Notes under the pieces: generated by a model
Told to the model about the DNA's origin: nothing
Databases searched by the model: none
What the model saw: the letters and a program-made list of their open reading frames with translations, nothing else
Program-made: the position numbers and the translations under genes
Part shown: piece after piece, positions 25,660-36,778 of the stretch
Layout of the letters: each line of letters begins with the position of its first letter
How positions within the stretch are numbered: position 1 is the first letter of the stretch
Origin: Erpobdella octoculata
Taxonomy: Eukaryota; Annelida; Clitellata; Hirudinida; Erpobdellidae
Direction of reading: 5' to 3'
Length of the DNA: 64,000 nt
Assembly: GCA_963978895.1 (NCBI GenBank)
Contig: OZ022246.1
Location: forward strand, 5,013,932-5,077,931

Positions 25660-27240
25660 ACTAAATATCTTTCATATACAATGTAATGACAACTGAATTA
25701 AATAGATAAAAAATATCATACGATGTAATAATTTATCAAATTGTTAAGCAGATTTTTAGAAATTTGATTTTAAATCACATCAATAATTTTAAAAGTTTCT
25801 AAGCTGTCAAAGAGGTCATAGCAGCTATCTAGTAACCATAAAAAAAACAGGAAAAATAAAACAAAGTAAAAGTTGAAAATATGCCTCAAATAAACAATTA
25901 ATTATTGCATTACCTTTCCAAACATTTTCACGAAATGAAATGTCACGACACCAAGACAGAAATCTTGTTGTGCATAGACAGTTCCAGGCATGATTATGCA
26001 GTTTTAGTCATAATTCATAAATATTCTCCCAAGTCCTAATCTACTTTTATACTTATGATTTATTTTAATATAAACTCAACAATTCACTTTTTTTAAAAAT
26101 AAAACAAACGCAAAAGATAAGGCGTACCCGCGACATAATCATTCAACCCCGATGAAAAGGCAAAACGTTACCATTATTTACGAGAGAAGCAAAAGAACAC
26201 CTTAGAACAATATTCTGCAAAACAAAACGTGCATCACAGTCGCTCGATGAATGAATTATGTCTCAAAATGATATAATTTGTTTAAAAAATATAAATCGTT
26301 ACGTCGCCTATTCGATCGGAAAGCTAGGATGAATTTATTGCCTCATAGGATACGGGTTGTAGAAATTAATTATCTAAAATTAAGTGTCAAAGGATGGGCC
26401 GATGCGAAATCAGATAATGTTTTCATTATTTGTTATTATCACCGAGACATTAATATATAAACAAAACAAAACAATACAAACAGTAAAATGGAAAGACACT
26501 AAACTGAACAATTATGTATAAATATGGAATAAATTAATAAAAAAAACATGTACAAAACTACTTCAAAACAATTTCACAGTCACTTGAAAAGATCATTACT
26601 CTGGTTTACATACACATCATAGAACAATACAACAAGAAATACATCTTCATGCAATACACCTCAAATAATAATAATACGATGATACAAAATAATAACAACA
26701 ACAAAAAAGTAAAGAAATGATATTCAAATCCGAAATCTGTTAATTTTCATTACATCTACACAGAAAAAAATATTATATATTATTTACATTTTGATGTATT
26801 AAAAAGGCAAGAAAGGAGAATTATTTGATCTCAACTGTTAACAAATAGTTTATTAATTATATGACACAAAATAGATGTTATATGCATATATATAAGGCTA
26901 AGTAAGATTTTAGCTTCGTGTTTTACAAGACAAGATTTTGCAAAAATGTTTCCGACTAGAATGAATTCCAGGCAACATTAGACAAAAACCTACAGAAAGT
27001 CGACTATTTTTCTGTTAGAAATCTTAGTTCGATGAGTGTCTTTGCAAAATAAAACTCATTTGATGAAAAGAAAGTTGACAAGGCACTTCACATTTTAAAT
27101 ACTTAAAAATAAAACAACATTATTTTTGCGTGTACAGTTGTTAATGTTTCGAAAAATATTAAACATCTCATTATTATTATTATTTAGTCTGAACAATTTA
27201 TACTTTCTCAAATTTCCCAAAAAAACAATAAAATTGGTAA
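25660..27240. other. AT-rich stretch downstream of CPSF6
   Basis: No coding frame that I trust; the 60-codon frame at 26278-26460 has no recognisable motif. Part of it may be long 3' UTR of the minus-strand gene. Confidence 0.4.
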
Positions 27241-27274
27241 AACAAAACCACACAGATAAACCGTAATGGAAACA

Positions 27275-27280
27275 TTTATT
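27275..27280 (-). promoter_or_regulatory. candidate poly(A) signal of CPSF6
   Basis: AATAAA on the minus strand, about 65 bases after the stop codon (27345-27347). Other AATAAA-like hexamers lie further downstream in this AT-rich tract, so alternative ends are possible. Confidence 0.45.
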
Positions 27281-27344
27281 ATGGATATAGTACAGACCTT
27301 ATATGGGAATCAGAAATTCCCCTATGGCAGGCAGAGCAGCCAAA

Positions 27345-29496
27345 TTAATGGCGCCCAGAGCGACTATCCTTGTAGTCCCTGCTACTGCTCTCTTTGTAAT
27401 AGTCCCTATCTGACTTCTCATAGTGGCGCTCCTTGTCGCGACTTCCACGGCTCTCGCGATAGTCACGCTCGCGACTACGCGACCTGTTGTGACGGCTCGA
27501 GGATGAATGCTTGTCTGATCTTTCGCGGGGAGAGCGTGACCGCCTTTCTCTTGAAGATCTGTTTTGTTTAGTGAGATTTGTTGATTATATAACATATATT
27601 ATCATTCCCTTGTAAAATGTCTATGCTAGTGGAAATTTTTAATTTGTTTACTTATATGGGTAATCTTAAAACTGTCCTTAACATAGAAAGGAGATAACTA
27701 AGGTAACTAATACCTCGGAGATGACAATCATGACCAATCTAACTAAAATATGAATTGTTTAGGATGGAAAGCCATGTAGTATCAGATGAAGTAAATGATA
27801 TCAGGGTGCCACTTTACAGACAAAACTGGGTTTCTCAAACGAGTAACAGTTTATCAACTAAATAATTGTCTGCACATTCTGATATCTAGAACAAGGATAG
27901 TTGGTGGGTGAAACTGTATAATCTTATATGTAGAAGTTGCTTCTGGAGCTGTTGATAAATACTTGACAAAGTGGCACCCTAACAACACTTTTATCTAAAT
28001 GACTATTTTATATTAGATAATTTTTATATGCATAATTAAACCAAATTTGCAGCTGAATTTTTTATTTTAATCATTAATTTCCTCAACGACAAAAATTGAA
28101 CTACACAGAACTGAAAAAATCTCTTAAACATTAATATAGCCCAATCAAGTGACAATAAAAAAACTCTATCTAATCTCAACTAGACTTATAAGGACATGAC
28201 AATTTGCACTTTAATATATTCACCTTAACCTTAAAGATCAACACAAAGAACACAACCTAATATGGATAACTGACCCAACTCCGTTAGAAAAAATTCCCCC
28301 CCTCCTCTTACTTTGATCCGTATGACTTGGACTCGATTCCGTGGAGTGTGTCCTGCAGGGAGCTGATGAGAATGCGACACCTGTCATCCGAGGCGATCTT
28401 ACTCTGCTTGATGAGAGATATCGCCGTCACCAGGGTTTCTATGGCACACGCATATTCACCTTGATAAAAATAACAAAATGGAGAAGATAGAATAAAAATA
28501 ATTTAGATGAAAATATATATTAAATAAAAACTACACACAATATGGACAATTGAGATTAAAGTTTATAACTGATGAATTTTTAATAGCAAAGAAAGAATTT
28601 GATTTCGTCTGAGGCACCAACAACTACCAAACTATTACTACTCTTTCACATCATGAAACTTTTGTTTTTCTTTCCCAAATGTTAATCGTACATTACTTAC
28701 AGTTTGTAAGTAAGAAATTTTCCTAAACTTTTTCTAATAATTTACTATTATCTTTTATTCTGGTTTATTCCGTGATTTCATTATTAAAAATTCAACGAAA
28801 CTTATTTACATTAAAATATCCATATAAATATATATATATATACACATTAAGTAATGCACACACATATTACCTGCACTGGCATCTTGTACAGCTCTAGAGA
28901 TGGCACTACTTGACACGGTTTTGTTTCTTTGTAGTATCTCGTCAAATTCCATGTCGCTAATCTGTGATGACATTGACGATTCATGCCTTCAAACACATCA
29001 CAAAATAATGTTTATTCTTCTTATTTTAACCTCAATAGACACTTTTTATATTATTATTATTAATTTTAGTAATAAATTTTTCTACTACAATATTCATTAT
29101 TATTAAAAACAACCTTGACGGGGAAGCCTGTGTTCTTCTCTCCCTTTCTCTTTCTCGCTCTCTTTCCCGTTCCCTCTCCCTGTCTCTCTCTCTATCTCTT
29201 TCCCTCTCCCTTTCTCTCTCTTTGTATACATCACTGGATGATGGATATGAAGATGGAATTCTGTAATTTCATGAAGCAAGAAAACATTAACTCAACTGAA
29301 ATGAACTACAACCAATAAATAGTAGCACAATGAATATCCAACTTATATCCAATACTAGTAATAATAATAATAAGCTGACCAACCTATCAGATGAGCTGGA
29401 GCCTTTTGGTTGTGAAGGAAACTGGAAAGCATTAGCAGGTGCTTGGAAGGAAGTGATTGGTCGTCCATATTCATCGACAGTCATGGTAGCGGCTGA
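27345..29496 (-). CDS. CPSF6: CPSF6 exons 11-15 (RE block, conserved helix region, RS tail)
   Basis: Exon 11 (29384-29496) has [10 protein letters not shown]. Exon 12 (29114-29260) codes a long Arg-Glu alternating block. Exons 13-14 (28871-28986, 28312-28459) carry [41 protein letters not shown] and [18 protein letters not shown], the strongest C-terminal match to human CPSF6. Exon 15 (27345-27558) is the RS/RD tail ending SGRH, the region that binds SR proteins and transportin-3 in the family. The Arg-Glu block lies before the conserved region, whereas in human similar repeats sit only in the tail. Confidence 0.93.
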
Positions 29497-29632
29497 CTGC
29501 TGAGCCAAAAAACTAATGTTAATTATGTTGTATAACTTGATCAATAAGTAAAAAAAATGACTTTATACCTATACAGCATATAAGAGCATACATTAAATAA
29601 ATGTGTTGTAATGCAATTTACCTACTGTAGTT

Positions 29633-29671
<39 letters not shown>

Positions 29672-32600
29672 AAAGAATACAATGCTTTCGCAATCTAAGA
29701 AAATTATCGTTTAGCTTAAAAAGCCTGTTTGACGACAAGTTCTCTTTGAGGGCTTTTATATTTTCTTATTATAACTATTTCACACTGTGAGAGATCTGGA
29801 AAAAACAGCTAATCCTAATTTATATTCATTCATGCATTAAATAACATGATAAACATACAGTAATGACATTGTGTTGCTGATGTTGAGGTTGGTGGTGGTG
29901 CTGGGAAGCTGATCCAGGAGTCAAGAAAGCAGGGTTAACATGAGGGTTGATCGAGGCATTGTGAGGTCCCAACTGACCACCTGGCTGGCCCTGGTGGTGT
30001 TGCTGCAACTGCTGTTGTTGAAGCTGCTGCTGCTGCTGACCCTGCTGTACAGCTATCATGCCTGGTGGTGCCAGCTGAGAAGCTGGGAAAACAAAAATGT
30101 GTGTGAAAAAATTAATATATTAATTTAAAAAAAATTAACTTAATAATTTAAAAAAAATTAACTTAGAAATTTTGAAAAAATTAACGTAATAATTTTTAAT
30201 ATATATATACTATATACATACATATGAAAAATTCAGTTTGTATATTTAGAAATTTGTTTCTTATATAAATCTAAACAGCTCAAATGATCTTATTATTATT
30301 GTTGAGGTAATTATATGGCTAAGAAAATTAAACAGAATTTTTTAAAATTCAGCTAATGTAAATCTATATATATATATATATATATACGTTGAATGAGTGT
30401 ATAAAATACATTGAATGAGTGTATAAAATACATTGAATGAGTGTATAAAATACATTGAATTAGTGTATAAAATACATTGAATGTGTATAAAATACATTGA
30501 ATGAGTGTATAAATACATTGAATGAGTGTATAAATACATTGAATGAGTGTATAAATACATTGAATGAGTGTATAAATACATTGAATGTGTACAAAATACA
30601 TTGAATGAGTGTATGTTCGATATTCACACCCGAACCGCTGTAGCAATTTAAAAAAAAATTTGGCTAAGAAGTGGTTTTGAGTAATAAAGTTTTAAGCAAT
30701 TTTAAATTATCATTTGCTCCTTATTTTATCAACAAAAACAAGAGAAAAATAAAAAAACCCGGACAACACTGGGTAGACTAATATATATATACACACAAAC
30801 ACATATATACAGTAAAAGCCCTGACAAGCAAACACCCTTGAGCTTCTCGCGTCTGTCCGTTCTTCTGTAAGAGATACGAACTACAGAAACTACAATTCTG
30901 AACAAAAGTCATCGTGGCTCATAGCATCCGCTCTCATTGAGGGTGTCGCTTTAGGGGACTATTACTGATTACTGTATATACAAATCTGAAGATTTCTTTT
31001 AAGAAAATAATTGTAATTTGATTCAGTCAATAAGATAGCATTTACAAAATTTGGATGAAGATGACCACGTCGTACCAAGAACAGGAGGAGGTTGCTGCTG
31101 TACGACCATCGGGCCCATCGGTGGACGTAGGTTGGCAAAGTTTGGCGGGGGCTGTTGAAAGCCTTCTGGTAATGCATATTTTAATTATAATTAATTATTA
31201 AAGTTACTAAGATCATTATTGTACTGACGCTTTGTTTACATACCTCTGATTTCCATTGCACCTGTTGGAAGCCTCAGTCCCAGGACTGGAGGCCCTCTTA
31301 ACTGTAAAGTGGATAATACACAGTTGCTAAGTGAATGCCAAACAACCATTAATTCAAATTTTTATGCAATACAATAGAACTTGTTACGTGAATTGTGTGC
31401 TTATACAACCTAAAAAAAATCACGATCAGATTCTCCATATCTGCCATATTTGCTTAGGCTTAAGCAACTTTCCCGGCCATGCAAACAATTTTATATGACC
31501 AAAGAGAAGTTGCATATATGAGGATCTACTGTGCCAAACGTATACACATAGCTTACAATTGCAGGCGGTGGATTAGCTGTGGACAGTCTAGGAGGGCCTC
31601 CAATGATTTGCATTCCAGGAGGTGGCTGACCTTGAACTATCTGGAAATGTCCTCCAAGTGCATTGACGGGCTGTAATGACTGCACTGACCCTGTTGAACA
31701 GAAAAAAAAACTAATTTTATCACAAACTGATGACGGCAAGGTTTGATGTGGCAGTAAGCGTGCATGCTGGCATCACAGATTACCTGTTCAAAGAAATTCA
31801 CTTAAAAACAGCAATTCTCAATGCTAACAATGTGCATAGAATGACAACAAAAATACCATTAAATCCTAAAAGTACCTGGGAAAGGTCTCAGATTCTGCTG
31901 CTGCATTTGTGGCAATGCAGGTGGGGGCAAAGAAGTGTTGGGCCCAGGTGGAAGAATTAATCTTGTTTGCTGTGGGACACCAGTAGCTGGACCAAGCAGT
32001 CCTGGCTGCTGCTGCTGCATTAGCTGTGCTGCAGCTGAAGGAGGAGCTGCCAGCTGCATGGAAGGAGGAGCTTGCAAGGGACGAGAGATGACACCACCCA
32101 GTGGAGGTGGTACTCTTAACCTTTGACCTGTTAAAAATGAGCAATTCATAAAATAACTGGTCTAGTTATAGATTTTTTATTAAATGAAATTTGACGATAA
32201 TTAACGCGGCGTTAGTCATTAGTTAGAGTTCAAGGCCACAAAGTTATAAACATGTGTGATCAAATATTGCACTTTAAAGAACACTATAAGTATAGAGATC
32301 AACTATCAGCAGCAAGATTTTCACCAGTAGATTGAAATTACTTTGGAGAATCCTGACAGCATTAGATAAAAAAATGTTTATATGTTAAATTGACTCACCT
32401 CCATTAGGAACAGACGAGTCCTTTTTAGCAGAAGTGTCAAACTGCTTGAGAGCACTTGGTGTGCAATGTGTAACTATAACCTGCTGGCCATGAATGTCTC
32501 TTTTTGATAGCTTATCAAGTAGCATTTTAGAGCTTGATTCTGATCCAACGATAACAGTTGCAAACCTGAAATCGAAAGAAACACTAAATTTCTTCTTCCA

Positions 32601-34850
32601 CAAGCACATTAAGAAGCCTTTTTGATGCTTGGCGACACATGTACAGTAAAACACCAACTGGTAATATAATCTTAACATCAAAACATAAGCAAACATAGAA
32701 AATTTTCAATAACAAACTATTTTGATTAAATCTGATTTAAGATGCATCAACTAGAGTCAATCAGCACAAGTGAACAGAGTTTTCAGGTGGCTGTACAGAT
32801 GTGTGCACTCTCATTTTTTTCAATCTGCTTTGTTTGACTCCATTCTGTGCACTAATCCAAATTGAACTAGTTTGAGAGGTTGGATTTCCACGTAATGCAA
32901 TAAGCCGAAAAGTTCCAGCAACGTATATATTAAAGAGTGTCAAACATGTTGAACAGTTTATAAGCAGGTTCAATGATAAACGGCCAGCAACCATAACCTT
33001 ACCCTTTTGATTGTCCATTTACTCTGTTTTCATGGAATCGAATCTCCAGCAAGTCGCCTATTCCAAGGCTAGCTATGACCTCGGCAAGATCGCTGTCAGT
33101 CGTCCACTAAAAAATTCTTAACACATTAATTCTTAAAAAAACACATTAAAGATTGTTAAAATTGCAGAACAAATTCAAACTATTGGTTCCATCAAATAAA
33201 ACCAACCCAAGTCAGATTAGCGACATAAAGAGCAAATCTCTTTCCACTATATGAAGACTGCCTCAGAAGTTGACCTCCATGTTTTGTCTACATTACCAAA
33301 GCAAGATATAATTCTTATTTTAAAAAATCACAAAACCAAGTTCTTTCAAAATCTAAATATATTTGTACCTGTACATCAAAATAACTTACCAGACCTCAAC
33401 TGACTGCAGCAGTATACGCCTGCCTCACCAAACTTTACAGGCTTTCACAATGCCTCACCATGCTTAGCTGGACCTCATCAAAATTCACGGCAAGTCCAGC
33501 AAGGTCCAACTCAGCACGGCAAAGTCCAGTGAATTTCGGCACGTTTCGCTAAAATCGATGTGGTCTGGTGTGGCACAGTAAAGTCCAGTGAGGCGTAGAC
33601 TATGCTGCATAGTGAAAGCCATGAGGCCCGGTGAAGTTTGGTGCTCTTTGGTGAATTCAGGTGAGGCCATTCGATGTACCATTTTTGCATCATTTGAACA
33701 TTTTAATTGAAAAAAAGTGTGCTGCATAACTTACATCATCAAATGGATCGTTGGTCCGATTTGTCATCAAGTCATCATAAAGATCAGAATCTTGATAATC
33801 TGCATCCTATAGTAAATAGATTAAACAATAAAGATATGAATAAAATGTCATTTACTTTGACAGGCCGCACCTGTAGTAGTCACATTACAAACCTTTCCCA
33901 AACACCCCTTTGGGAGGGGACACATTGACTTAGGTCAGGTACATATATATATATATATATAGAATAAGTATATCGGAGATGATCAGGTTTTGAGTGAGAT
34001 GCCAAGATGGCCTCCGAAAAACGATTTAGAGTCTTTTTGGTTCCATGAATATTCATTATTTGTATTAATCTATTTTTGGTACGACAGCGGAGACTAAACT
34101 CCGGTTTGTAAGAAACAGAAACGTTGATTTCTTATAGCTAAAAGTAGTTGATATGAGCTTTATTTTTATTTAACGCGATATCCGACATAAAAAATATACA
34201 ATTCTAATTTACCATAACACAGGCGACATTAAATAGACATAAATAGACCATCGAACTAGAGACGAGACTACGCAAATAAAATTCAAATGTCAACTGAAGT
34301 TTTATAAAAAAAATTTTTAATTTTTATAAAGTTTATTTTGTACATAAATTCTTTTTTTTTATTAAAAAATATTTGATTAAGTTACTATACGGTTGTAACT
34401 CTCAGTTCTTCGTTATGGATCTCCGGTCTACTAGGCTGCCTAGCTAAAAAAAAAGCCTTCCTAAACGACAGGCGGGCCGATATACTTATTCTATATATAT
34501 ATGGCTATATGGTCAGGTAAATTCGTAAATTCATTAGAATTATTCATTCAGGTATGTAATTTTAGCCATTTTAAAAAGGGCACATTTTTTAGTCACAAAA
34601 AAATTTTCTTATTTTATTTGCCTGGCCAGCAATATTGCTAACGTCACACACGTTGCCTAAACATGTTTTAAAAATTATAATTAGAAGTAGTTAGACTGTT
34701 AGATTCAAGAAAGCCCTCGGCTTTCCTATATTACCGAGATAAGCCAGAATTAGAATATCCTAATTTTAAATAAAAACAAAAAATACTTACGGGGCCAAAA
34801 TCGTCAACATCCGCATATAGATCGATTCCTTCTAAGTTTTCACCGGCCAT
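27345..34850 (-). CDS. CPSF6: CPSF6 ortholog (cleavage factor Im 68-kDa subunit), 15 exons
   Basis: Large subunit of cleavage factor Im, a nuclear complex that with CPSF5/NUDT21 binds UGUA and guides poly(A) site choice. Coding exons, in gene order: 34791-34850, 33735-33806, 33207-33287, 33003-33106, 32399-32565, 31876-32127, 31557-31690, 31244-31301, 31076-31165, 29859-30082, 29384-29496, 29114-29260, 28871-28986, 28312-28459, 27345-27558. Each is bounded by AG and GT and all phases join, giving 1,980 nt (659 residues plus stop; human CPSF6 is about 550). Order: acidic N terminus (IDLYADV, SDLYDD), RRM, Pro/Gln-rich middle with HVNPAFL, conserved [10 protein letters not shown] to IESKSYGS block, then an Arg-Ser tail. 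The start is the first ATG with the family's N terminus. CPSF7 is a less good match. The exon model is by eye. Confidence 0.95.
29637..29670. repeat. (ACT)n microsatellite in CPSF6 intron
   Basis: Eleven ACT units in the intron between exons 10 and 11. Confidence 0.9.
29859..32127 (-). CDS. CPSF6: CPSF6 exons 6-10 (Pro/Gln-rich middle)
   Basis: Exons 31876-32127, 31557-31690, 31244-31301, 31076-31165 and 29859-30082. Low complexity: Pro, Gln, Gly and Ala with CAG/CAA Gln runs in exons 6 and 10. [10 protein letters not shown] near residue 385 matches the human HVNPAFFPPP block that precedes the conserved C-terminal region. Gln runs replace much of the Pro-Gly repeat of vertebrates. Confidence 0.9.
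30387..30612. repeat. 21-22-bp minisatellite in CPSF6 intron
   Basis: About ten units of ATTGAATGAGTGTATAAAAT type, some one base shorter, in the intron between exons 9 and 10. Minus-strand frames through it are low complexity only. Confidence 0.92.
30613..30780 (+). mobile_element. Helitron-like fragment in CPSF6 intron
   Basis: Starts near CGAACCGCTGTAGCAATTT and ends with AACCCGGACAACACTGGGTA, the same end modules as the element at 49590-50070. Antisense to CPSF6. Confidence 0.4.
32399..33287 (-). CDS. CPSF6: CPSF6 exons 3-5 (RRM)
   Basis: Exons 33207-33287, 33003-33106 and 32399-32565 code the RNA recognition motif at about residues 55-135. RNP2 is FALYVANL and RNP1 is GQSKGFATVIVG, split across exons 4 and 5. 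[18 protein letters not shown] and KRDIHGQ follow the human order closely. In the family this RRM contacts CPSF5 and RNA. Confidence 0.95.
33390..33665. repeat. imperfect inverted repeat in CPSF6 intron 2
   Basis: Left part (GCCTCACCAAACTTTACAGG, then GCTTTCACAATG) and right part (GTGAAAGCCATGAGGCCC, then GTGAAGTTTGGTG) are imperfect reverse complements. The whole block is built from variations of GTCCAGYGARG-like words. It could fold in RNA; origin unknown. Confidence 0.5.
33735..34850 (-). CDS. CPSF6: CPSF6 exons 1-2 (acidic N terminus)
   Basis: Exon 1 (34791-34850) codes [20 protein letters not shown]. Exon 2 (33735-33806) codes a second DLYDD motif. Human CPSF6 has the same pair (IDIYADV and IDLYDDV). 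Both exons are phase 0. Intron 1 is about 1 kb and holds a TIR element (33942-34510). Confidence 0.92.
33942..34510. mobile_element. TIR element in CPSF6 intron 1 with 9-bp direct repeats
   Basis: The inverted ends at 33954-33976 and 34477-34499 are exact over 23 bp (core AGAATAAGTATATCGG). GGTCAGGTA flanks both sides (33933-33941 and 34511-34519). A 9-bp duplication is most like Mutator-type elements; the AT runs at both edges blur the exact ends. No coding capacity. Confidence 0.7.
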
Positions 34851-35085
34851 CTTTGTCGGTTTTACAAATGGACGAAGAGTGATGGGTCCATAGATATATC
34901 GATGGATAGAGCAAAGCGCAATAAAACATTAGGCAAGTGCATGCAATTTTTTTTTCATTTTGGTCAAAAGTGCAAATAAAAAAAATAACAGATACCAATT
35001 TTCTCACCGAATTCCTATTATAGAGCGTCGCCGTGTACAACTAAGGTTAAAGTTAAAGCTGACCAGCTAATCCTTTGAGCATAGG
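34851..35085 (-). promoter_or_regulatory. presumed 5' UTR and promoter region of CPSF6
   Basis: Sequence upstream of the CPSF6 start codon on the minus strand. No clear TATA box or initiator is evident, so placement is by position only. Confidence 0.35.
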
Positions 35086-35256
35086 TATACACTTCGGCGG
35101 CGAAGCTTACAAGTTGTTAACCGCCAGCAACTTCACATCCCACGTTGGCACCGATGTCAGTTAGTATGCCACCACCAAATTTGTATAGTTTCTTGGTGAT
35201 GATCTTGTGGTGTTTTGCAGCATGTGTTATTCACATAATTGAAACTATATATACAT

Positions 35257-35454
35257 ATATATATAGAAAGCAATATGCATCGGTTACCCTGTATTCCTTC
35301 TAACGACGAGAATAACATAAATGATGATACTTCTGACTCGTCCTCTGACACAAATACTTTGGCTGTTGAGGCTGCTCCTGACGAATCTCATTGTAATGTA
35401 TCTGAGGAAATTCTTGTCTCTTCTAATATAACACAGCGAAAGCGCAAAAATTGA
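35257..35454 (+). pseudogene. putative PLE ORF C-terminal fragment
   Basis: Frame ending SSNITQRKRKN, Ser/Asp/Glu-rich. It resembles the end of the PLE frame at 44881-46380 (YNDNINKRRRR), and like it lies upstream of a hammerhead motif. Assigned mainly by position and ending; weak on its own. Confidence 0.4.
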
Positions 35455-35598
35455 TTTCCAATAGTATAAATTTTATATTCTTTTGATTTGATAGGTAGAG
35501 TGTTTTTTCGGGGTTTTCTTTTGTTAGTGTGCTAATTCTTTGATAATTTCGGTTCTTTCTGTTTGTTTACTTTTCTCGTTTTACTTTTGACCCTGAGG

Positions 35599-35957
<359 letters not shown>

Positions 35958-36256
35958 GTTTCAATTATGTGAATAATACATGCTGCAAAACACCACAAAA
36001 TCATCACCAAGAAACTATACAAATTTGGTGGTGGTAGTTCAACTGTCGTAGCACCGTCTAAATTGTCTTATTGACAGATACAGACGTTAAACAAACCACA
36101 CACACACTTAACTGTTGTAGCAGCCAAACTCGGAACAACTGTTTCAACACTGATTTTTCGAACTTTTGACGGTGGCGAATCCGACATTTTTATGTAATTA
36201 GCTAACTGCTAAATAAAATAAATAAAAGCTAGCTTAAGAACTTGTAAGCTTCGGCG

Positions 36257-36257
<1 letters not shown>

Positions 36258-36325
<68 letters not shown>
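36258..36325. repeat. (AT)n microsatellite
   Basis: About 66 bp; its right edge meets the left edge of the hAT-derived segment (36327). Confidence 0.95.
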
Positions 36326-36328
<3 letters not shown>

Positions 36329-36778
36329 AGCATGGTCAACCAGTTGAAAGAACGATTTGCCCCAAATGATTGAGTTTGCATTCAGATTCAATATCTGCTT
36401 CCAAGGTTTCTTGACCAATAATAATAATAATACGGAATTTATCAAGCGCCAAGGCACGCGACTGAGGCGCCCTCGGATAACCTAAAAATTGCATCGTTCA
36501 AAGGCTAATTTAAAATAAAAGGTTTTAAGTTTAGTTTTAAAGGAAGCGACGGATCCACAGTTTCGAATTTCGGCTGGCAGTGCATTCCAGACGATTGGCG
36601 ATGCGTGTCGAAAGGATCTCGCACCGATATTGTTGTTAGCTTTTGTCCGTGCGAGTTCAGGAGCTGTGGATGAGCGGAGCGGTCTTTGGATGTTTCTGTT
36701 GTGAAGGAGTTGGTGAAGATATGTGGGCGATGAACAAAACCGAATTTTGTACGTTATCAGAGCGATTTTGTACAAAAT

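Noticed and set aside
28309..28312. TAA after SYGSK as the CPSF6 stop codon
   Set aside because: It lies in a strong donor (GTAAG), and joining to 27558 restores an in-phase RS tail expected of CPSF6; kept only as a possible retention product.
32385..32696. Separate single-exon ORFs over CPSF6 exons (for example 32385-32696, 31859-32149, 29826-30059)
   Set aside because: Each is one CPSF6 exon extended into introns; the spliced model explains them all.
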